This document shows, piece after piece, positions 27,308 to 36,227 of a stretch of 64,000 nucleotides of DNA. Location: contig NZ_ARXS01000002.1 in assembly GCF_025532145.1 (NCBI RefSeq), positions 124,001-188,000 on the forward strand, written 5' to 3'. Position 1 is the first letter of the stretch, and each line of letters opens with the position of its first letter. Under the pieces are notes generated by a model. It was not told where the DNA came from, did not search any database, and saw nothing but the letters and a program-made list of their open reading frames with translations. The stretch comes from Alloalcanivorax balearicus MACL04. GTDB taxonomy: Bacteria; Pseudomonadota; Gammaproteobacteria; Pseudomonadales; Alcanivoracaceae. Made by a program: the position numbers and the translations under genes.

Positions 27308-29392
27308 ATGAGCACGGAATCCTTATTGGAGATTCGCGATCTGTCGGTGGCAATTCCCACTGAGACCAGCACGCTCAGGGCGGTACGGGGAGTGGACCTG
27401 GAGCTGCGTCGGGGCGAAACCCTCGGCATTGTCGGAGAGTCCGGTTCCGGCAAATCGATGACGGCGCTGGCGCTGATGAACCTGCTGCCGCCGGCGGCGC
27501 GACGCTCGGCGGCGTGCGTCAACTTCGCCGGCACCGATCTGAGCACGGTCAGCGAAAAGGAACTGGCCGGACAGGTACGCGGCCGCAAGATCGGCATGAT
27601 CTTTCAGGAGCCGATGACCAGCCTCAACCCGGTCTACTCCATCGGGCGCCAACTGACCGAGGCGATGACCCTGCACGGTGAGGTGTCCGCCGCGCAGGCG
27701 CGGCGGCGTGCGATTCAGTTGCTGGAGAAAGTGGGGCTGCCGGATCCGGCCAGTCGCCTCAAGCAGTACCCTCACGAGCTGTCCGGCGGCCAGCGCCAGC
27801 GCGTAATGATCGCCATGGCATTGATGAACGAACCGGAACTGCTGATCGCCGACGAGCCTACCACGGCACTGGACGTGACTATTCAGGCTCAGATTCTGCA
27901 TCTGCTTCGCGGGCTGCAAACGGAGCTGGGCATGTCGATGATCCTGATCACCCACGATCTGGGTGTGGTGTCCCGGGCCGCCGATCGCATCGCCGTGATG
28001 TACGCCGGTGACATCGTCGAAACCGGCACCACCGCACAGGTGCTCAATGATCCCCGCCACCCTTATACCCGCGGCCTGCTGGAGTGCGTGCCGGGCTACC
28101 GCGAAGCGTCGGCGCACCGGCTTGGATCGATCCCAGGGGTGGTGCCTTCCATGACGGGGGACATTCGCGGCTGCGCTTTTGCCGCGCGCTGCCCTCGCGC
28201 GGCGGAAGAGTGTTTCATCGATTCGCCGCCCACCCGGCCCCTGGGGCCGGCGCGGACCTATGTGTGTCACGATCCGGAGGAAACCCGGAGTCGTTCGTTG
28301 CTGGAAGGGCACGACCGGGAGCAAACGCCGGTCAATAAGCCGGCCAAGGAGAGCGTGCTCAAAGTGGCCGGCGTCAGCCGCACCTTCTCGGTACGCCGGG
28401 GAATGTTTGGCAAACGCAAGTCGTTGCGGGCGCTGGACAATATCAGTCTGGAGATCCGTAAAGGCGAAGTGCTGGCATTGGTGGGGGAGTCCGGCTGCGG
28501 CAAAAGCACTCTGACCCGCACCATCCTGGGTCTGGAAACACCGGACAGCGGCACCGTGACCCTGGCCGGCAGGCCTGTTGGCGCGCTGCCGCCACGGCAA
28601 CGGGCGCGCATGATCCAGCCTGTTTTTCAGGACCCTTATTCGTCACTGAATCCACGCAAGACCATTGGCAACATTATCGGCCGGCCGTTGCAGGTGAACC
28701 AGTTGGGTGCCAAGGCGGAACAACGAACCCGGGTGCGGCGCATGATGGAATTGGTGGGGCTGCCGGCACGGGTGTTCAACAGTTTTCCGGATCAACTGTC
28801 CGGCGGCCAGCGCCAGCGCGTGGCCATTGCCCGGGCCTTGATTCTGGATCCGGAGATCGTCATTTGCGACGAGCCCACTTCGGCGCTGGATGTATCGGTG
28901 CAGGCGCAGATTCTGAATTTGCTGCTGGACCTGCGTGATGAACTGGATCTGACCTATTTGTTCGTGACCCACGATCTTTCCGTGGTCGCTCATCTGGCCG
29001 ACCGGGTGGCGGTGATGTATCTGGGCGAGATCGTCGAATGCGGCGATCGCGATACGGTGCTGACCCATCCGAAACACCCCTATACCCGGGCTCTGTTGGA
29101 CTCGGCCCTGAGTATCGCGCCGGAGCTGGACGTCCCCGAGCCGCGTCTGACCGGCGATTTCCCCAATCCCATGAACCGGCCGGCCGGATGCCCGTTCCAT
29201 CCACGTTGTCCGCTTGCCGATGCGCAATGCCGCAGCCGTGCGCCGGAAGTGGAGTGGGCGGCCGACGGCACTCTGGTGAAATGCTGGAGGGCCGGAGACG
29301 CTGCCGGCGCTTTCTCCCAGCTCTCCGCTGGCCAGACCCCCGAAAACTGGCCAGACCCCCCAAAAATAAATAAAGAGGAATCCGCGCCATGA
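27308..29392 (+). CDS. Fused double ATPase of a dipeptide-type ABC importer (DppD–DppF arrangement)
   Basis: A 694-residue protein with two complete nucleotide-binding domains. First: Walker A GESGSGKS at 43–50 and signature [15 protein letters not shown]. Second: Walker A GESGCGKS at about 392–399 and [15 protein letters not shown]. Each ends with the oligopeptide-type C-terminal extension containing Cys-rich segments ([29 protein letters not shown]). GsiA is organised similarly. The last codons include a short direct repeat (GGCCAGACCCCC twice). Confidence 0.95.
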   Translation: MSTESLLEIRDLSVAIPTETSTLRAVRGVDLELRRGETLGIVGESGSGKSMTALALMNLLPPAARRSAACVNFAGTDLSTVSEKELAGQVRGRKIGMIFQEPMTSLNPVYSIGRQLTEAMTLHGEVSAAQARRRAIQLLEKVGLPDPASRLKQYPHELSGGQRQRVMIAMALMNEPELLIADEPTTALDVTIQAQILHLLRGLQTELGMSMILITHDLGVVSRAADRIAVMYAGDIVETGTTAQVLNDPRHPYTRGLLECVPGYREASAHRLGSIPGVVPSMTGDIRGCAFAARCPRAAEECFIDSPPTRPLGPARTYVCHDPEETRSRSLLEGHDREQTPVNKPAKESVLKVAGVSRTFSVRRGMFGKRKSLRALDNISLEIRKGEVLALVGESGCGKSTLTRTILGLETPDSGTVTLAGRPVGALPPRQRARMIQPVFQDPYSSLNPRKTIGNIIGRPLQVNQLGAKAEQRTRVRRMMELVGLPARVFNSFPDQLSGGQRQRVAIARALILDPEIVICDEPTSALDVSVQAQILNLLLDLRDELDLTYLFVTHDLSVVAHLADRVAVMYLGEIVECGDRDTVLTHPKHPYTRALLDSALSIAPELDVPEPRLTGDFPNPMNRPAGCPFHPRCPLADAQCRSRAPEVEWAADGTLVKCWRAGDAAGAFSQLSAGQTPENWPDPPKINKEESAP

Positions 29393-30474
29393 AGAAAAGG
29401 CTGATATTGACCCTCGGATTGATAGCTCTGCTTGCCGCCTGCCAGTCGACGCCTCCGGCACCAATGGTGTACTCGGAGAACACCGAGCAGGAGAGCGTGC
29501 AACCGGAAACGTTCGAGCGTTACGGTTCCATCGTGGTGCCGGCGGGTACGGCGGAAAAACCGGTGAACATGCGGCTCTGGTATGCACGGCCGGATCGGGT
29601 CACGGCGGACACGCCGGTGGTGCTGGTGATGCACGGCGGCCGTCGTGACGCGGACAACTATCGGGATTTCTGGGGGCCTTACGCCAACAAATACAATGTT
29701 CTGGTGGTGGCACCGGAAGTATCGCAAAAGGACTTTCCCACCGGTTGGGGGTATCAGGCCGGCAACTGGGTTTCGCCGGACTCTTCCTCGGTGGACGCCG
29801 GCAAGGGGCACCGGAATCCGCCGGAGCAATCCTCCTTCGCCGCCGTCAATCGTGCCTTTGATCGGTTGTGCGAACGGTTCGGGTTGAACGCCACCGAATA
29901 CGACATCTGGGGGCACGGCAGCGGCGCCCAGTTCGTGGCGAGAATGATCATGCTGTATCCGCAGGCCAAGGTGCGCACGGCGGTGGCCGCCAACTCCGGC
30001 ACCTATACTTTTCCGGATTGGAGTCTGCCACTGCGCTATGGGCTCAAGAACACCGGTGTCGGGCCGGAGGATCTGGCGGCGGCGTATGCCCATCACCTGG
30101 TCATCATGCTGGGCACCGCCGATAACGACCCCTCGCACCGGCTGCTCAGTCAGCTCGATATCGCCCTGGCCCAGGGCGCCCATCGCTTGGCCAAAGGCAA
30201 GAACTTCCATGCCGCCAACCAGCGTCAGGCGGAAAAGCTGGGGGTGCCCTACAACTGGGAGTTACGCACGGTGTACGACATCGGTCATAGCGGCCGCAAG
30301 ATGTCCGAACCGGGTGCCCGCTATCTGCTGGCGGGCAAGGCGGAAGAGCCACTGTTTCCCTTGCGGCGTGATGAAACCACCGGGCAGGGCCGTGACGGGG
30401 AGCGCCGGGATGGCTCGGAAAAATCCAGGGATCTGCTACGCGGCTCCGGTGACGGCGAAGTGTCGCCGTTCTGA
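29389..30474 (+). CDS. Alpha/beta-hydrolase-fold lipoprotein
   Basis: A 361-residue lipoprotein: signal peptide with lipobox LLAAC (Cys18). The mature part resembles poly(3-hydroxybutyrate)-depolymerase/esterase-like alpha/beta hydrolases: VVLVMHGGRRDADNYRDFWG (oxyanion region), GHGSGAQFVARM around the presumed nucleophile Ser178, and a candidate His in VYDIGHSGRKM. The residue two before Ser178 is His rather than Gly, so the elbow is atypical. The ATG overlaps the ATPase stop (ATGA), so it is translationally coupled to the transporter and may process the imported substrate. Confidence 0.75.
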   Translation: MKKRLILTLGLIALLAACQSTPPAPMVYSENTEQESVQPETFERYGSIVVPAGTAEKPVNMRLWYARPDRVTADTPVVLVMHGGRRDADNYRDFWGPYANKYNVLVVAPEVSQKDFPTGWGYQAGNWVSPDSSSVDAGKGHRNPPEQSSFAAVNRAFDRLCERFGLNATEYDIWGHGSGAQFVARMIMLYPQAKVRTAVAANSGTYTFPDWSLPLRYGLKNTGVGPEDLAAAYAHHLVIMLGTADNDPSHRLLSQLDIALAQGAHRLAKGKNFHAANQRQAEKLGVPYNWELRTVYDIGHSGRKMSEPGARYLLAGKAEEPLFPLRRDETTGQGRDGERRDGSEKSRDLLRGSGDGEVSPF

Positions 30475-30502
30475 ACATGACCGTTTTATGGCGAGAGGCA
30501 TT

Positions 30503-31324
30503 ATGAGCAAGGTGGATCATGGCGAAAGGCGAAGCAGCCTCCGCCTGGAACATGGGGAACTGAGCTTTCTGCATGCCGGCAGGGGCGCGCCGGTGGTGCT
30601 ATTCCATGGCCTCAACGGCAATGCGGAAAGCTGGCGATATCAGTTGCACGACCTGGCCGGTGAGCTGGAAATGTGGGCCTGGGATGCCCCCGGTTACGGC
30701 GATTCCGACATCGCCGGCGAAACCCTGGACGATCTGGCCCGCGTTGCTATCGGGTTCATCAAGCGGATCGCATCGGGGCCGGTGAATCTGGTGGGACACT
30801 CCATGGGCGGGTTGGTGGCGATGCGTGTGGCCATGCTGGAACCCGGCCTGGTGCGGCGGTTGGTGCTGTCCTGTACGCATCCGGGACACGGCCTGAGCGG
30901 CGCGGCTGCCTCCGACCAGCGCTACCAGCGACGGCTGCGGGAACTTCAGGAATTGCCCGGCCCGGTTTATGGGGAACGCCGCGCCCGGGGCATGTTGCCG
31001 GCCAACGCTGATCCGGCGGTATTCCGGGAAGTGGCGCGGATCGCCGCTCAGTCCCGGCCGGAAGGCATGGGCCGGGCCGCCCTGGCGATTCAGCGCGCCA
31101 GTCTGCAGGCGGAGTTGAGCCGCATCCTCGCGCCATCGCTGGTGATCACCGGCGATCAGGACAGGGTGGCGCCGCTGAGCAAGGCCGAGCCACTGTTGAA
31201 CGGCATCGCCGATGTACGCCACCTGGCCCTGGACGGGCTCGGCCATGCCCCTTATATGGAAGATCGCCGCCGCTATAACGCGGCGCTGACCGATTTCCTG
31301 CTGCGGCGTGACGCCAGCGGGTAA
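30503..31324 (+). CDS. Alpha/beta hydrolase
   Basis: A 273-residue cytoplasmic hydrolase with a canonical fold: oxyanion region VVLFHGLNGN (31–40), WAWDAPGYGDS, nucleophile elbow VGHSMGG (Ser100), acid in ITGDQDRVAP and His in LDGLGHAPYM. A GAGAGG SD fits the ATG at 30503 rather than 30488. It resembles ring-cleavage-type esterases and hydrolases, but the substrate cannot be named. Fifth gene of the transporter operon. Confidence 0.88.
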   Translation: MSKVDHGERRSSLRLEHGELSFLHAGRGAPVVLFHGLNGNAESWRYQLHDLAGELEMWAWDAPGYGDSDIAGETLDDLARVAIGFIKRIASGPVNLVGHSMGGLVAMRVAMLEPGLVRRLVLSCTHPGHGLSGAAASDQRYQRRLRELQELPGPVYGERRARGMLPANADPAVFREVARIAAQSRPEGMGRAALAIQRASLQAELSRILAPSLVITGDQDRVAPLSKAEPLLNGIADVRHLALDGLGHAPYMEDRRRYNAALTDFLLRRDASG

Positions 31325-31358
31325 ATAGCGATGAAGGGCTGAGAGAAGGGCTGAGAGT

Positions 31359-32744
31359 ATGACCCAGGCGAATCAGGAAGAACGCGAGAGCCCCGAGGCG
31401 CTGTTCGCCATGCCACGGAAAATTCAGGCGTGGTTGGACATTGAAGTGGCGCTGGCTCGCAGCCAGGCGGATCTGGGCATGATCCCGCCATCGGCCGCCG
31501 AGGAAATCGCGCGCAAGGGCGATCTTGGTTGCATCGACCTGGATGCGCTACTCCGGGACATGGCGCGGACCAAAGCACCGATTGTTTCCCTGGTGCGCTT
31601 TCTGGCCGCGGCCTGTGACGGCGATGCGGGAGATTATGTGCATTGGGGCGCCACCACCCAGAATGTCATGCAGGCCGGGGAAGTCCTGCTGGTACGCGAA
31701 GCGCACGGTCGGTTGCTGACGCGATTGGCCACCTGTCTGGATTCCCTGGCGGGGCTGGCGGATAACGGTGCCGCGCAGGTGATGGCGGGCCGTACCCAGC
31801 GTCGGCATGCTCTGCCGATCACTTTCGGTTTCAAGGTGGCGACCTGGATTGATGAGCTGCTCCGGCACGAGGAGCGCCTGCGCGCCGCTGAGCCCAGAGT
31901 GTTCACCCTGGTGTTCGGGGGCGCGGTCGGGGCGAGGCATTCGTTTGGCGACGAAGGGGAAGCACTCGGCCGGCGCCTTGCCGGACAGTTGGGCCTGGGC
32001 TGCTTCGAAGTGCCGAGCCGGTCAGTGAACGACCACATGGTGGAGTATGTATTGCTGCTGGCATTGCTGGCGGCGACCTGTTCCAAGATTGCTCAGGAGC
32101 TGTTTGTCCTGATGTCGGAGGAATATGGCGAGGTTTACGAGGAACTGGGCGATCTGGTGGTGGGCAGCAGCACCATGCCACAGAAGGTCAATCCGAAAAT
32201 TTCCGTTAACGTGATCGCCGTTGCCGCCCAGTTACGGGCTCAGGTCAGCCTGGCGCTGGATGCGGTTCAGGTCAGTCATGAAGGGGACGCGGCTTCCAGC
32301 AAAATGCTGTACACCTCTCTGGAAACGGCCTGTCCCCTGGCACTGGAAATGATGGCGTCACTGGTGGAACTGCTGGACAAACTGCGTACCGTTCCGGAAA
32401 AAATGCGACGGAACCTGGCGCTGACCGGTGGCCTGATCAACAGTGAGAACGTGATGATGGAACTGGCGCGTCATGGCATGGGGCGCCAGCGGGCCCATGA
32501 TCTGGTGCACGCGGCATCGCTCGAGTCCCTGCGTGATGGCCGTCCGTTGGACCAGGTTCTGGCGGAGGTGCCTGGTGTTGCCGGCGTGATTCAGGCGGAG
32601 CGGCTTGGTGCCGCTTTGCAGCCGGAACAGTATCTGGGCGATTGCGAGAAGCTGGCCCGGCAATTGGCCGGCCGGGCGCGCACCCGGTCCAAACGGATCC
32701 GCGCCCGAGTCAAAGGCCAGGAGGCGCCGGCACTTGACCGCTGA
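31359..32744 (+). CDS. Fumarase/aspartase-superfamily lyase (PcaB/adenylosuccinate-lyase-like)
   Basis: A 461-residue helical-bundle lyase. Conserved regions: HWGATTQN (95–102), GRTQRRHALPITFG (144–157) and the signature GSSTMPQKVNP (269–279). PcaB proteins usually have MPHKRNP, argininosuccinate lyase MPQKKNP and fumarase MPGKVNP, so this motif is intermediate. The enzymes cleave C–N, C–O or lactone bonds releasing fumarate-like products. As last gene of the ABC operon it probably acts on the imported compound. A short direct repeat (GAAGGGCTGAGA twice) precedes it. Confidence 0.8.
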   Translation: MTQANQEERESPEALFAMPRKIQAWLDIEVALARSQADLGMIPPSAAEEIARKGDLGCIDLDALLRDMARTKAPIVSLVRFLAAACDGDAGDYVHWGATTQNVMQAGEVLLVREAHGRLLTRLATCLDSLAGLADNGAAQVMAGRTQRRHALPITFGFKVATWIDELLRHEERLRAAEPRVFTLVFGGAVGARHSFGDEGEALGRRLAGQLGLGCFEVPSRSVNDHMVEYVLLLALLAATCSKIAQELFVLMSEEYGEVYEELGDLVVGSSTMPQKVNPKISVNVIAVAAQLRAQVSLALDAVQVSHEGDAASSKMLYTSLETACPLALEMMASLVELLDKLRTVPEKMRRNLALTGGLINSENVMMELARHGMGRQRAHDLVHAASLESLRDGRPLDQVLAEVPGVAGVIQAERLGAALQPEQYLGDCEKLARQLAGRARTRSKRIRARVKGQEAPALDR

Positions 32745-32769
32745 ATCCATGGCGGTGTCCGCGCTGGAA

Positions 32770-33294
32770 TCAATTGGTCGACAACTGCTTCCGGTAATGG
32801 GCTTCCAGTTCAGTGTGCAACGCCCAGAATGATGGCGGTGTGATCTCGTTCAGCTCCGCCACCAAAATCGCCAGATGGGTATGCCAGCCCGTCGCCACGC
32901 TGGTTTTTTGCATGCCAGTCAAGCGTTGATGGGTAATCCGCAAGCGCACCTGGTTGTCTTCGGGGGTCAGCTCGAAGGTCACTTCCGAACCGCCTTCTCC
33001 CCAGGTGAATGCCAGAAGATGCGGGGCCTCACAGCGGGTAACCGTGCCTTTCAGCACCGCGCCCTCGGCGTCGGCATGGTATTCGGGGGCGGTATCGCCG
33101 GGTTCCGACAGTTCATTATGATGAAATTCCAGGGTGACCGCGCCGCCGGCGAACAGTCCCATGGGGCCGGCGGCCAGCCAGCGGGCGCGTTTTTCGGACT
33201 CGGTCAGAAAGGCCCAGATCCGTTCCACCGGGCCCGGCAGCAGCCGCTCCAGTGTCAGAGTGTCGGGTTTGGTCAGCTTGGCGTAATCATCCAT
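32770..33294 (-). CDS. SRPBCC / AHSA1-like START-domain protein
   Basis: A 174-residue protein of the helix-grip fold. The AHSA1 pattern is visible: LTLERLLPGPVERIWAFLTESEKRARWLA near the N-terminus and LRITHQRLTGMQKTSVATGWHTHLAIL near the C-terminus. The ATG at 33294 has GGAG 6 nt upstream. It is 40 bp downstream of an ArsR regulator in the same orientation, a pairing common in bacteria. Ligand unknown. Confidence 0.88.
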   Translation of the reverse strand: MDDYAKLTKPDTLTLERLLPGPVERIWAFLTESEKRARWLAAGPMGLFAGGAVTLEFHHNELSEPGDTAPEYHADAEGAVLKGTVTRCEAPHLLAFTWGEGGSEVTFELTPEDNQVRLRITHQRLTGMQKTSVATGWHTHLAILVAELNEITPPSFWALHTELEAHYRKQLSTN

Positions 33295-33334
33295 GGTGTT
33301 CTCCTGAAGAGTGGGGCCCGGGTCGGGTTGAAGG

Positions 33335-33664
33335 TCAATCGCCCTGGCGCAGGGCCTGTTCCAGAGCGTCCAGCCGTTCGCTCCAGAACGCCTGATAATG
33401 GCGTAGCCAGTCCATGGCCCCGGCCATGGGAGCGGCATTCAGCCGGCAGACGTGGACGCGCCCTTGCTTTTCCCGGGTCAGCAGTCCCGCCTGTTCCAGC
33501 GCTTTGATGTGCTTTGAGGCACCGGCCAGGCTCATGGAGAAAGGCGCCGCCAGCTCTCCCACCTTGCGCTCACCATCAGCGAGCAGTGCCAGCATGGCGC
33601 GGCGGGTGGGGTCGGCCAGGGCCTGGAAAACGGCATCGAGTGTGTCGGGATTATTGTTAACCAT
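33335..33664 (-). CDS. ArsR-family HTH regulator
   Basis: A 109-residue winged-helix regulator. It shows FQALADPTRRAMLALLADGE (10–29), the recognition helix region FSMSLAGASKHIKALEQAGL and the wing VHVCRLN. No metal-binding Cys set of ArsR/SmtB sensors is present, as in the subgroup paired with SRPBCC proteins. There is no SD before the ATG, and the promoter's –10 ends 7 bp away, implying a leaderless or near-leaderless mRNA. Confidence 0.9.
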   Translation of the reverse strand: MVNNNPDTLDAVFQALADPTRRAMLALLADGERKVGELAAPFSMSLAGASKHIKALEQAGLLTREKQGRVHVCRLNAAPMAGAMDWLRHYQAFWSERLDALEQALRQGD

Positions 33665-33671
33665 GTGGTTG

Positions 33672-33710
33672 AATATGGGGATGGGTGTTTTAATTGTCAA
33701 CCAAAAGGTT
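33672..33710 (-). promoter_or_regulatory. Promoter and putative operator of the arsR–SRPBCC operon
   Basis: On the minus strand TTGACA (33695–33700) and CATATT (33672–33677) are separated by 17 bp. AACCTTTTGGTT (33699–33710) is a dyad overlapping the –35 and the stop codon of the upstream gene, a plausible autoregulatory operator. Confidence 0.7.
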
Positions 33711-34347
33711 AATTATTTTCAGGAAGGCGCCGGCCGTTTCGGTGGCCCGCATCACAGGTCGCCGGCAGTGCTTTGAGCTGACGCATCAGGCCGCCAGCGG
33801 TGAGGGTCCCGCGTATTGGCGCTCCGGCTTGCCGCAGCCGTTGCGAGCTCCAGCGATTGCAGGTGCGGCCGAGCCAGAAGGTGCCCTCGGCATGGAAGAA
33901 CAGGCTGGCGCCGTATAAGCCGGGACCCTCCGTACGTACCGTTCCGTCCGTGTTCCGCTGAAAGTCCGCCGCCAGTGCCCGGGTCAGGCGGTGCCAGTGA
34001 TCCGGTGACGGGCACAGGGCGGCCAGATCCTTGTGCGGCAGTTGCGCCGGATGCCGTTCCAGAGCCACCACGTGCAGCACGCTGTCGGTGGGCCAGAACA
34101 GGGCTTTGAGCAGACGCGGAACACTGTCGTTGTGTTGGTAGAAGTCGGCGTCGCCCCAACCGAACTCGTAATAGCCGGTATCCGGCAGATGATCGCGCAG
34201 AAACCGCAGATGAGGGTCGAGCTTGTCAGCGGGTACCACCAGACCGGTATGCCAGCGGTGCCGCACCACCAGCAGAGGTTCTGCGTGGTCGGCGTGGGCC
34301 GCCGGCACGGCAAGGATCAGCAAGACAGTCGCCAACAAGAGCTTCAT
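33709..34347 (-). CDS. DUF2459 family periplasmic protein
   Basis: A 212-residue protein with a signal peptide (MKLLLATVLLILAVPAAHA). The mature sequence resembles DUF2459 (TIGR02117-type) proteins: HRWHTGLVVPADKL, YYEFGWGDADFYQ and FWLGRTCNRWSSQRLRQAGAP. The conserved Trp/Cys/Asn region suggests an enzyme, but no function is established. The ATG at 34347 is preferred to an upstream start because it gives a normal signal peptide. Confidence 0.8.
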   Translation of the reverse strand: MKLLLATVLLILAVPAAHADHAEPLLVVRHRWHTGLVVPADKLDPHLRFLRDHLPDTGYYEFGWGDADFYQHNDSVPRLLKALFWPTDSVLHVVALERHPAQLPHKDLAALCPSPDHWHRLTRALAADFQRNTDGTVRTEGPGLYGASLFFHAEGTFWLGRTCNRWSSQRLRQAGAPIRGTLTAGGLMRQLKALPATCDAGHRNGRRLPENN

Positions 34348-34357
34348 GATCTGGCGG

Positions 34358-34372
34358 GTTCCGTTACGGAAC
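34358..34372. promoter_or_regulatory. Perfect 15-bp palindrome in the DUF2459–nhaD gap
   Basis: GTTCCGT-T-ACGGAAC is symmetrical around 34365. It lies 11 bp before the DUF2459 start codon and 92 bp before nhaD, suggesting a repressor site. No regulator is suggested by the sequence. Confidence 0.4.
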
Positions 34373-34463
34373 GGTCCCATATCAATACTGGAAGACACCA
34401 ATCCATGGTAGCATCGCCCCGCTTTGTTTCCGTGCGCGTATCTCTGATTCAGAAAGGCTTGTC

Positions 34464-35945
34464 ATGTTGAGACCTCTGGACATCTCCCAATATCGATTCC
34501 TTCCCGGCGGAGCAGGCCGGATCCTGTTCGCCATCCTGGCTCTGCTGTTTGCTCCCGGTGCCCTGGCCGCCACTGGCGGCCTTGATCTGACCGGCTCGGT
34601 GGCCGGGTTCATTGCCCTCACCATCTTCGTCCTCGCCTATGCCCTGGTGATGGCCGAAGAAAAGCTGCACATGCGCAAGTCCAAGCCGGTACTGGTGGCC
34701 GCCGGTATTATCTGGGCGTTGATCGGCTGGGTTTACGTCCAGTCCGGCATGCCCGATGAGGCCGAGCATGCGTTCCGCCATACCCTGCTCGAATTCACCG
34801 AACTGATGCTGTTCCTGCTGGTGGCGATGACCTACATCAACGCCATGGACGAGCGCCGGGTGTTTGATGCCCTGCGTGCCTGGATGGTGCGCAAGGGGTT
34901 CAGCTACCGGCAACTGTTCTGGATCACCGGTATCCTGGCCTTTCTGATCTCGCCGGTCGCCGATAACCTGACCACCGCGCTGTTGATGTGCGCGGTGGTG
35001 ACGAAGGTGGCGGAAGGGGACAAACCCTTCATCAACGTGGCTTGTATCAATATCGTGGTGGCCGCCAACGCCGGTGGCGCCTTCAGTCCGTTCGGCGATA
35101 TCACCACTCTGATGGTGTGGCAGGCGGGCCTGATTCATTTCACTGAATTCTTCGATCTGCTGATCCCGTCGCTGATCAACTATCTGATCCCGGCGGTGGT
35201 AATGAGCCTGTTCATCAAGAGCCGTAAGCCCAGCGGCGTGAAGGAAGAGGTCGAGCTCAAGCGCGGTGCCCGTCGTATCATCGCTCTGTTCCTGCTCACC
35301 GTGGCCACCGCGGTGGCCTGTCACTCCGTGCTGCATCTGCCGCCGGTGCTGGGGATGATGACCGGTCTGGGCTATCTGCAATTCTTCGGTTATTTCCTGC
35401 GCCGGACCCTGCCGCGCTCCTTGGAGAAGAAGCGCCGCCATTACCTGCGCCGTGGTGATGACAAACGCCTGTCTCAACTGGGCAGCATCGTGCCTTTTGA
35501 TGTGTTCAATCGTGTGGCGCGGGCGGAGTGGGACACCTTGCTGTTCTTCTATGGCGTGGTGATGTGCGTGGGCGGCCTGGGCTTCATGGGTTACCTGGGC
35601 ATGTTATCCGAGGCTCTCTATACCGGCTGGAACGCGACCTGGGCCAATATCGCTTTGGGCCTTATTTCCGCGGTGGTGGACAATATTCCGGTGATGTTCG
35701 CGGTGCTGACCATGGAGCCGGAAATGTCCCACGGCCACTGGTTGCTGATCACCCTCACCGCGGGCGTGGGTGGCAGCCTGCTGTCCATCGGTTCCGCCGC
35801 CGGGGTGGCGCTGATGGGGCAGGCACGAGGCCTTTACACTTTCATGGGACACCTGAAGTGGAGCCCGGTGATTGCACTGGGCTATATCGCCAGTGTGCTC
35901 GCTCACCTGTGGCTGAACGCGGAAAGCTTCACCGTTTTCAACTAA
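34464..35945 (+). CDS. nhaD: Na+/H+ antiporter NhaD
   Basis: A 493-residue ion transporter with about 12–13 helices. NhaD features include LISPVADNLTTALLMCAVV (about 159–177), NIVVAANAGGAFSPFGDITTLMVWQAG and SAVVDNIPVMFAVLTMEP. It exports Na+ or Li+ in exchange for protons, matching a marine or halotolerant lifestyle. AAAGG precedes the ATG. A 9-bp-stem terminator follows. Confidence 0.93.
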   Translation: MLRPLDISQYRFLPGGAGRILFAILALLFAPGALAATGGLDLTGSVAGFIALTIFVLAYALVMAEEKLHMRKSKPVLVAAGIIWALIGWVYVQSGMPDEAEHAFRHTLLEFTELMLFLLVAMTYINAMDERRVFDALRAWMVRKGFSYRQLFWITGILAFLISPVADNLTTALLMCAVVTKVAEGDKPFINVACINIVVAANAGGAFSPFGDITTLMVWQAGLIHFTEFFDLLIPSLINYLIPAVVMSLFIKSRKPSGVKEEVELKRGARRIIALFLLTVATAVACHSVLHLPPVLGMMTGLGYLQFFGYFLRRTLPRSLEKKRRHYLRRGDDKRLSQLGSIVPFDVFNRVARAEWDTLLFFYGVVMCVGGLGFMGYLGMLSEALYTGWNATWANIALGLISAVVDNIPVMFAVLTMEPEMSHGHWLLITLTAGVGGSLLSIGSAAGVALMGQARGLYTFMGHLKWSPVIALGYIASVLAHLWLNAESFTVFN

Positions 35946-35968
35946 TTGAAGCCCTTCCCGCCGGAATC

Positions 35969-35996
35969 GCGGCCCTTGTTCCACACAAAGGGCCGC
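35969..35996. terminator. Hairpin between convergent nhaD and DUF small membrane gene
   Basis: GCGGCCCTT and AAGGGCCGC form a perfect 9-bp stem with a 10-nt loop. There is only a short T-containing tail (CCTT). A REP-like fragment (TTCCCACAGCGGCTG, about 36010) follows. Confidence 0.65.
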
Positions 35997-36032
35997 CCTT
36001 CGGCAGGTTCCCACAGCGGCTGCCTGGCGCGG

Positions 36033-36227
36033 TCAGCGCCGTCTTTTCATCGCCCATCCGATCATCACCACCGGCACCGCCAACCCCACCCACGACACCA
36101 CATCCAGGACGCCATCTCCCAGTAGCGCCGCGACCAGGCCGATCAGGCTGGTGAGGGCGATCAGCACAGGCACCGCGAAAATGCGCGCCGGCGTATTGTG
36201 GCGCCGGTTGGGTGACAGCCGGCTCAT
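36033..36227 (-). CDS. Small membrane protein downstream of the PepSY gene
   Basis: A 64-residue protein with two hydrophobic segments (FAVPVLIALTSLIGLVAALL and VVSWVGLAVPVVMIGWAM) and basic ends (SPNRRHNT; KRRR). The ATG overlaps the upstream gene's stop as ATGA, so it is translationally coupled to the PepSY protein. Not recognised as a named family; possibly an accessory subunit of an iron reductase. Confidence 0.65.
   Translation of the reverse strand: MSRLSPNRRHNTPARIFAVPVLIALTSLIGLVAALLGDGVLDVVSWVGLAVPVVMIGWAMKRRR

Noticed and set aside
30038-30502. A long upstream extension of the alpha/beta hydrolase frame
   Set aside because: It overlaps the lipoprotein gene in another frame and lacks conserved sequence; an SD fits 30503.
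36224-36227. A frameshift between the PepSY gene and the 64-residue membrane protein
   Set aside because: The overlap is a normal ATGA coupling, and the small protein has its own two helices and basic ends, so it need not be a broken C-terminus.
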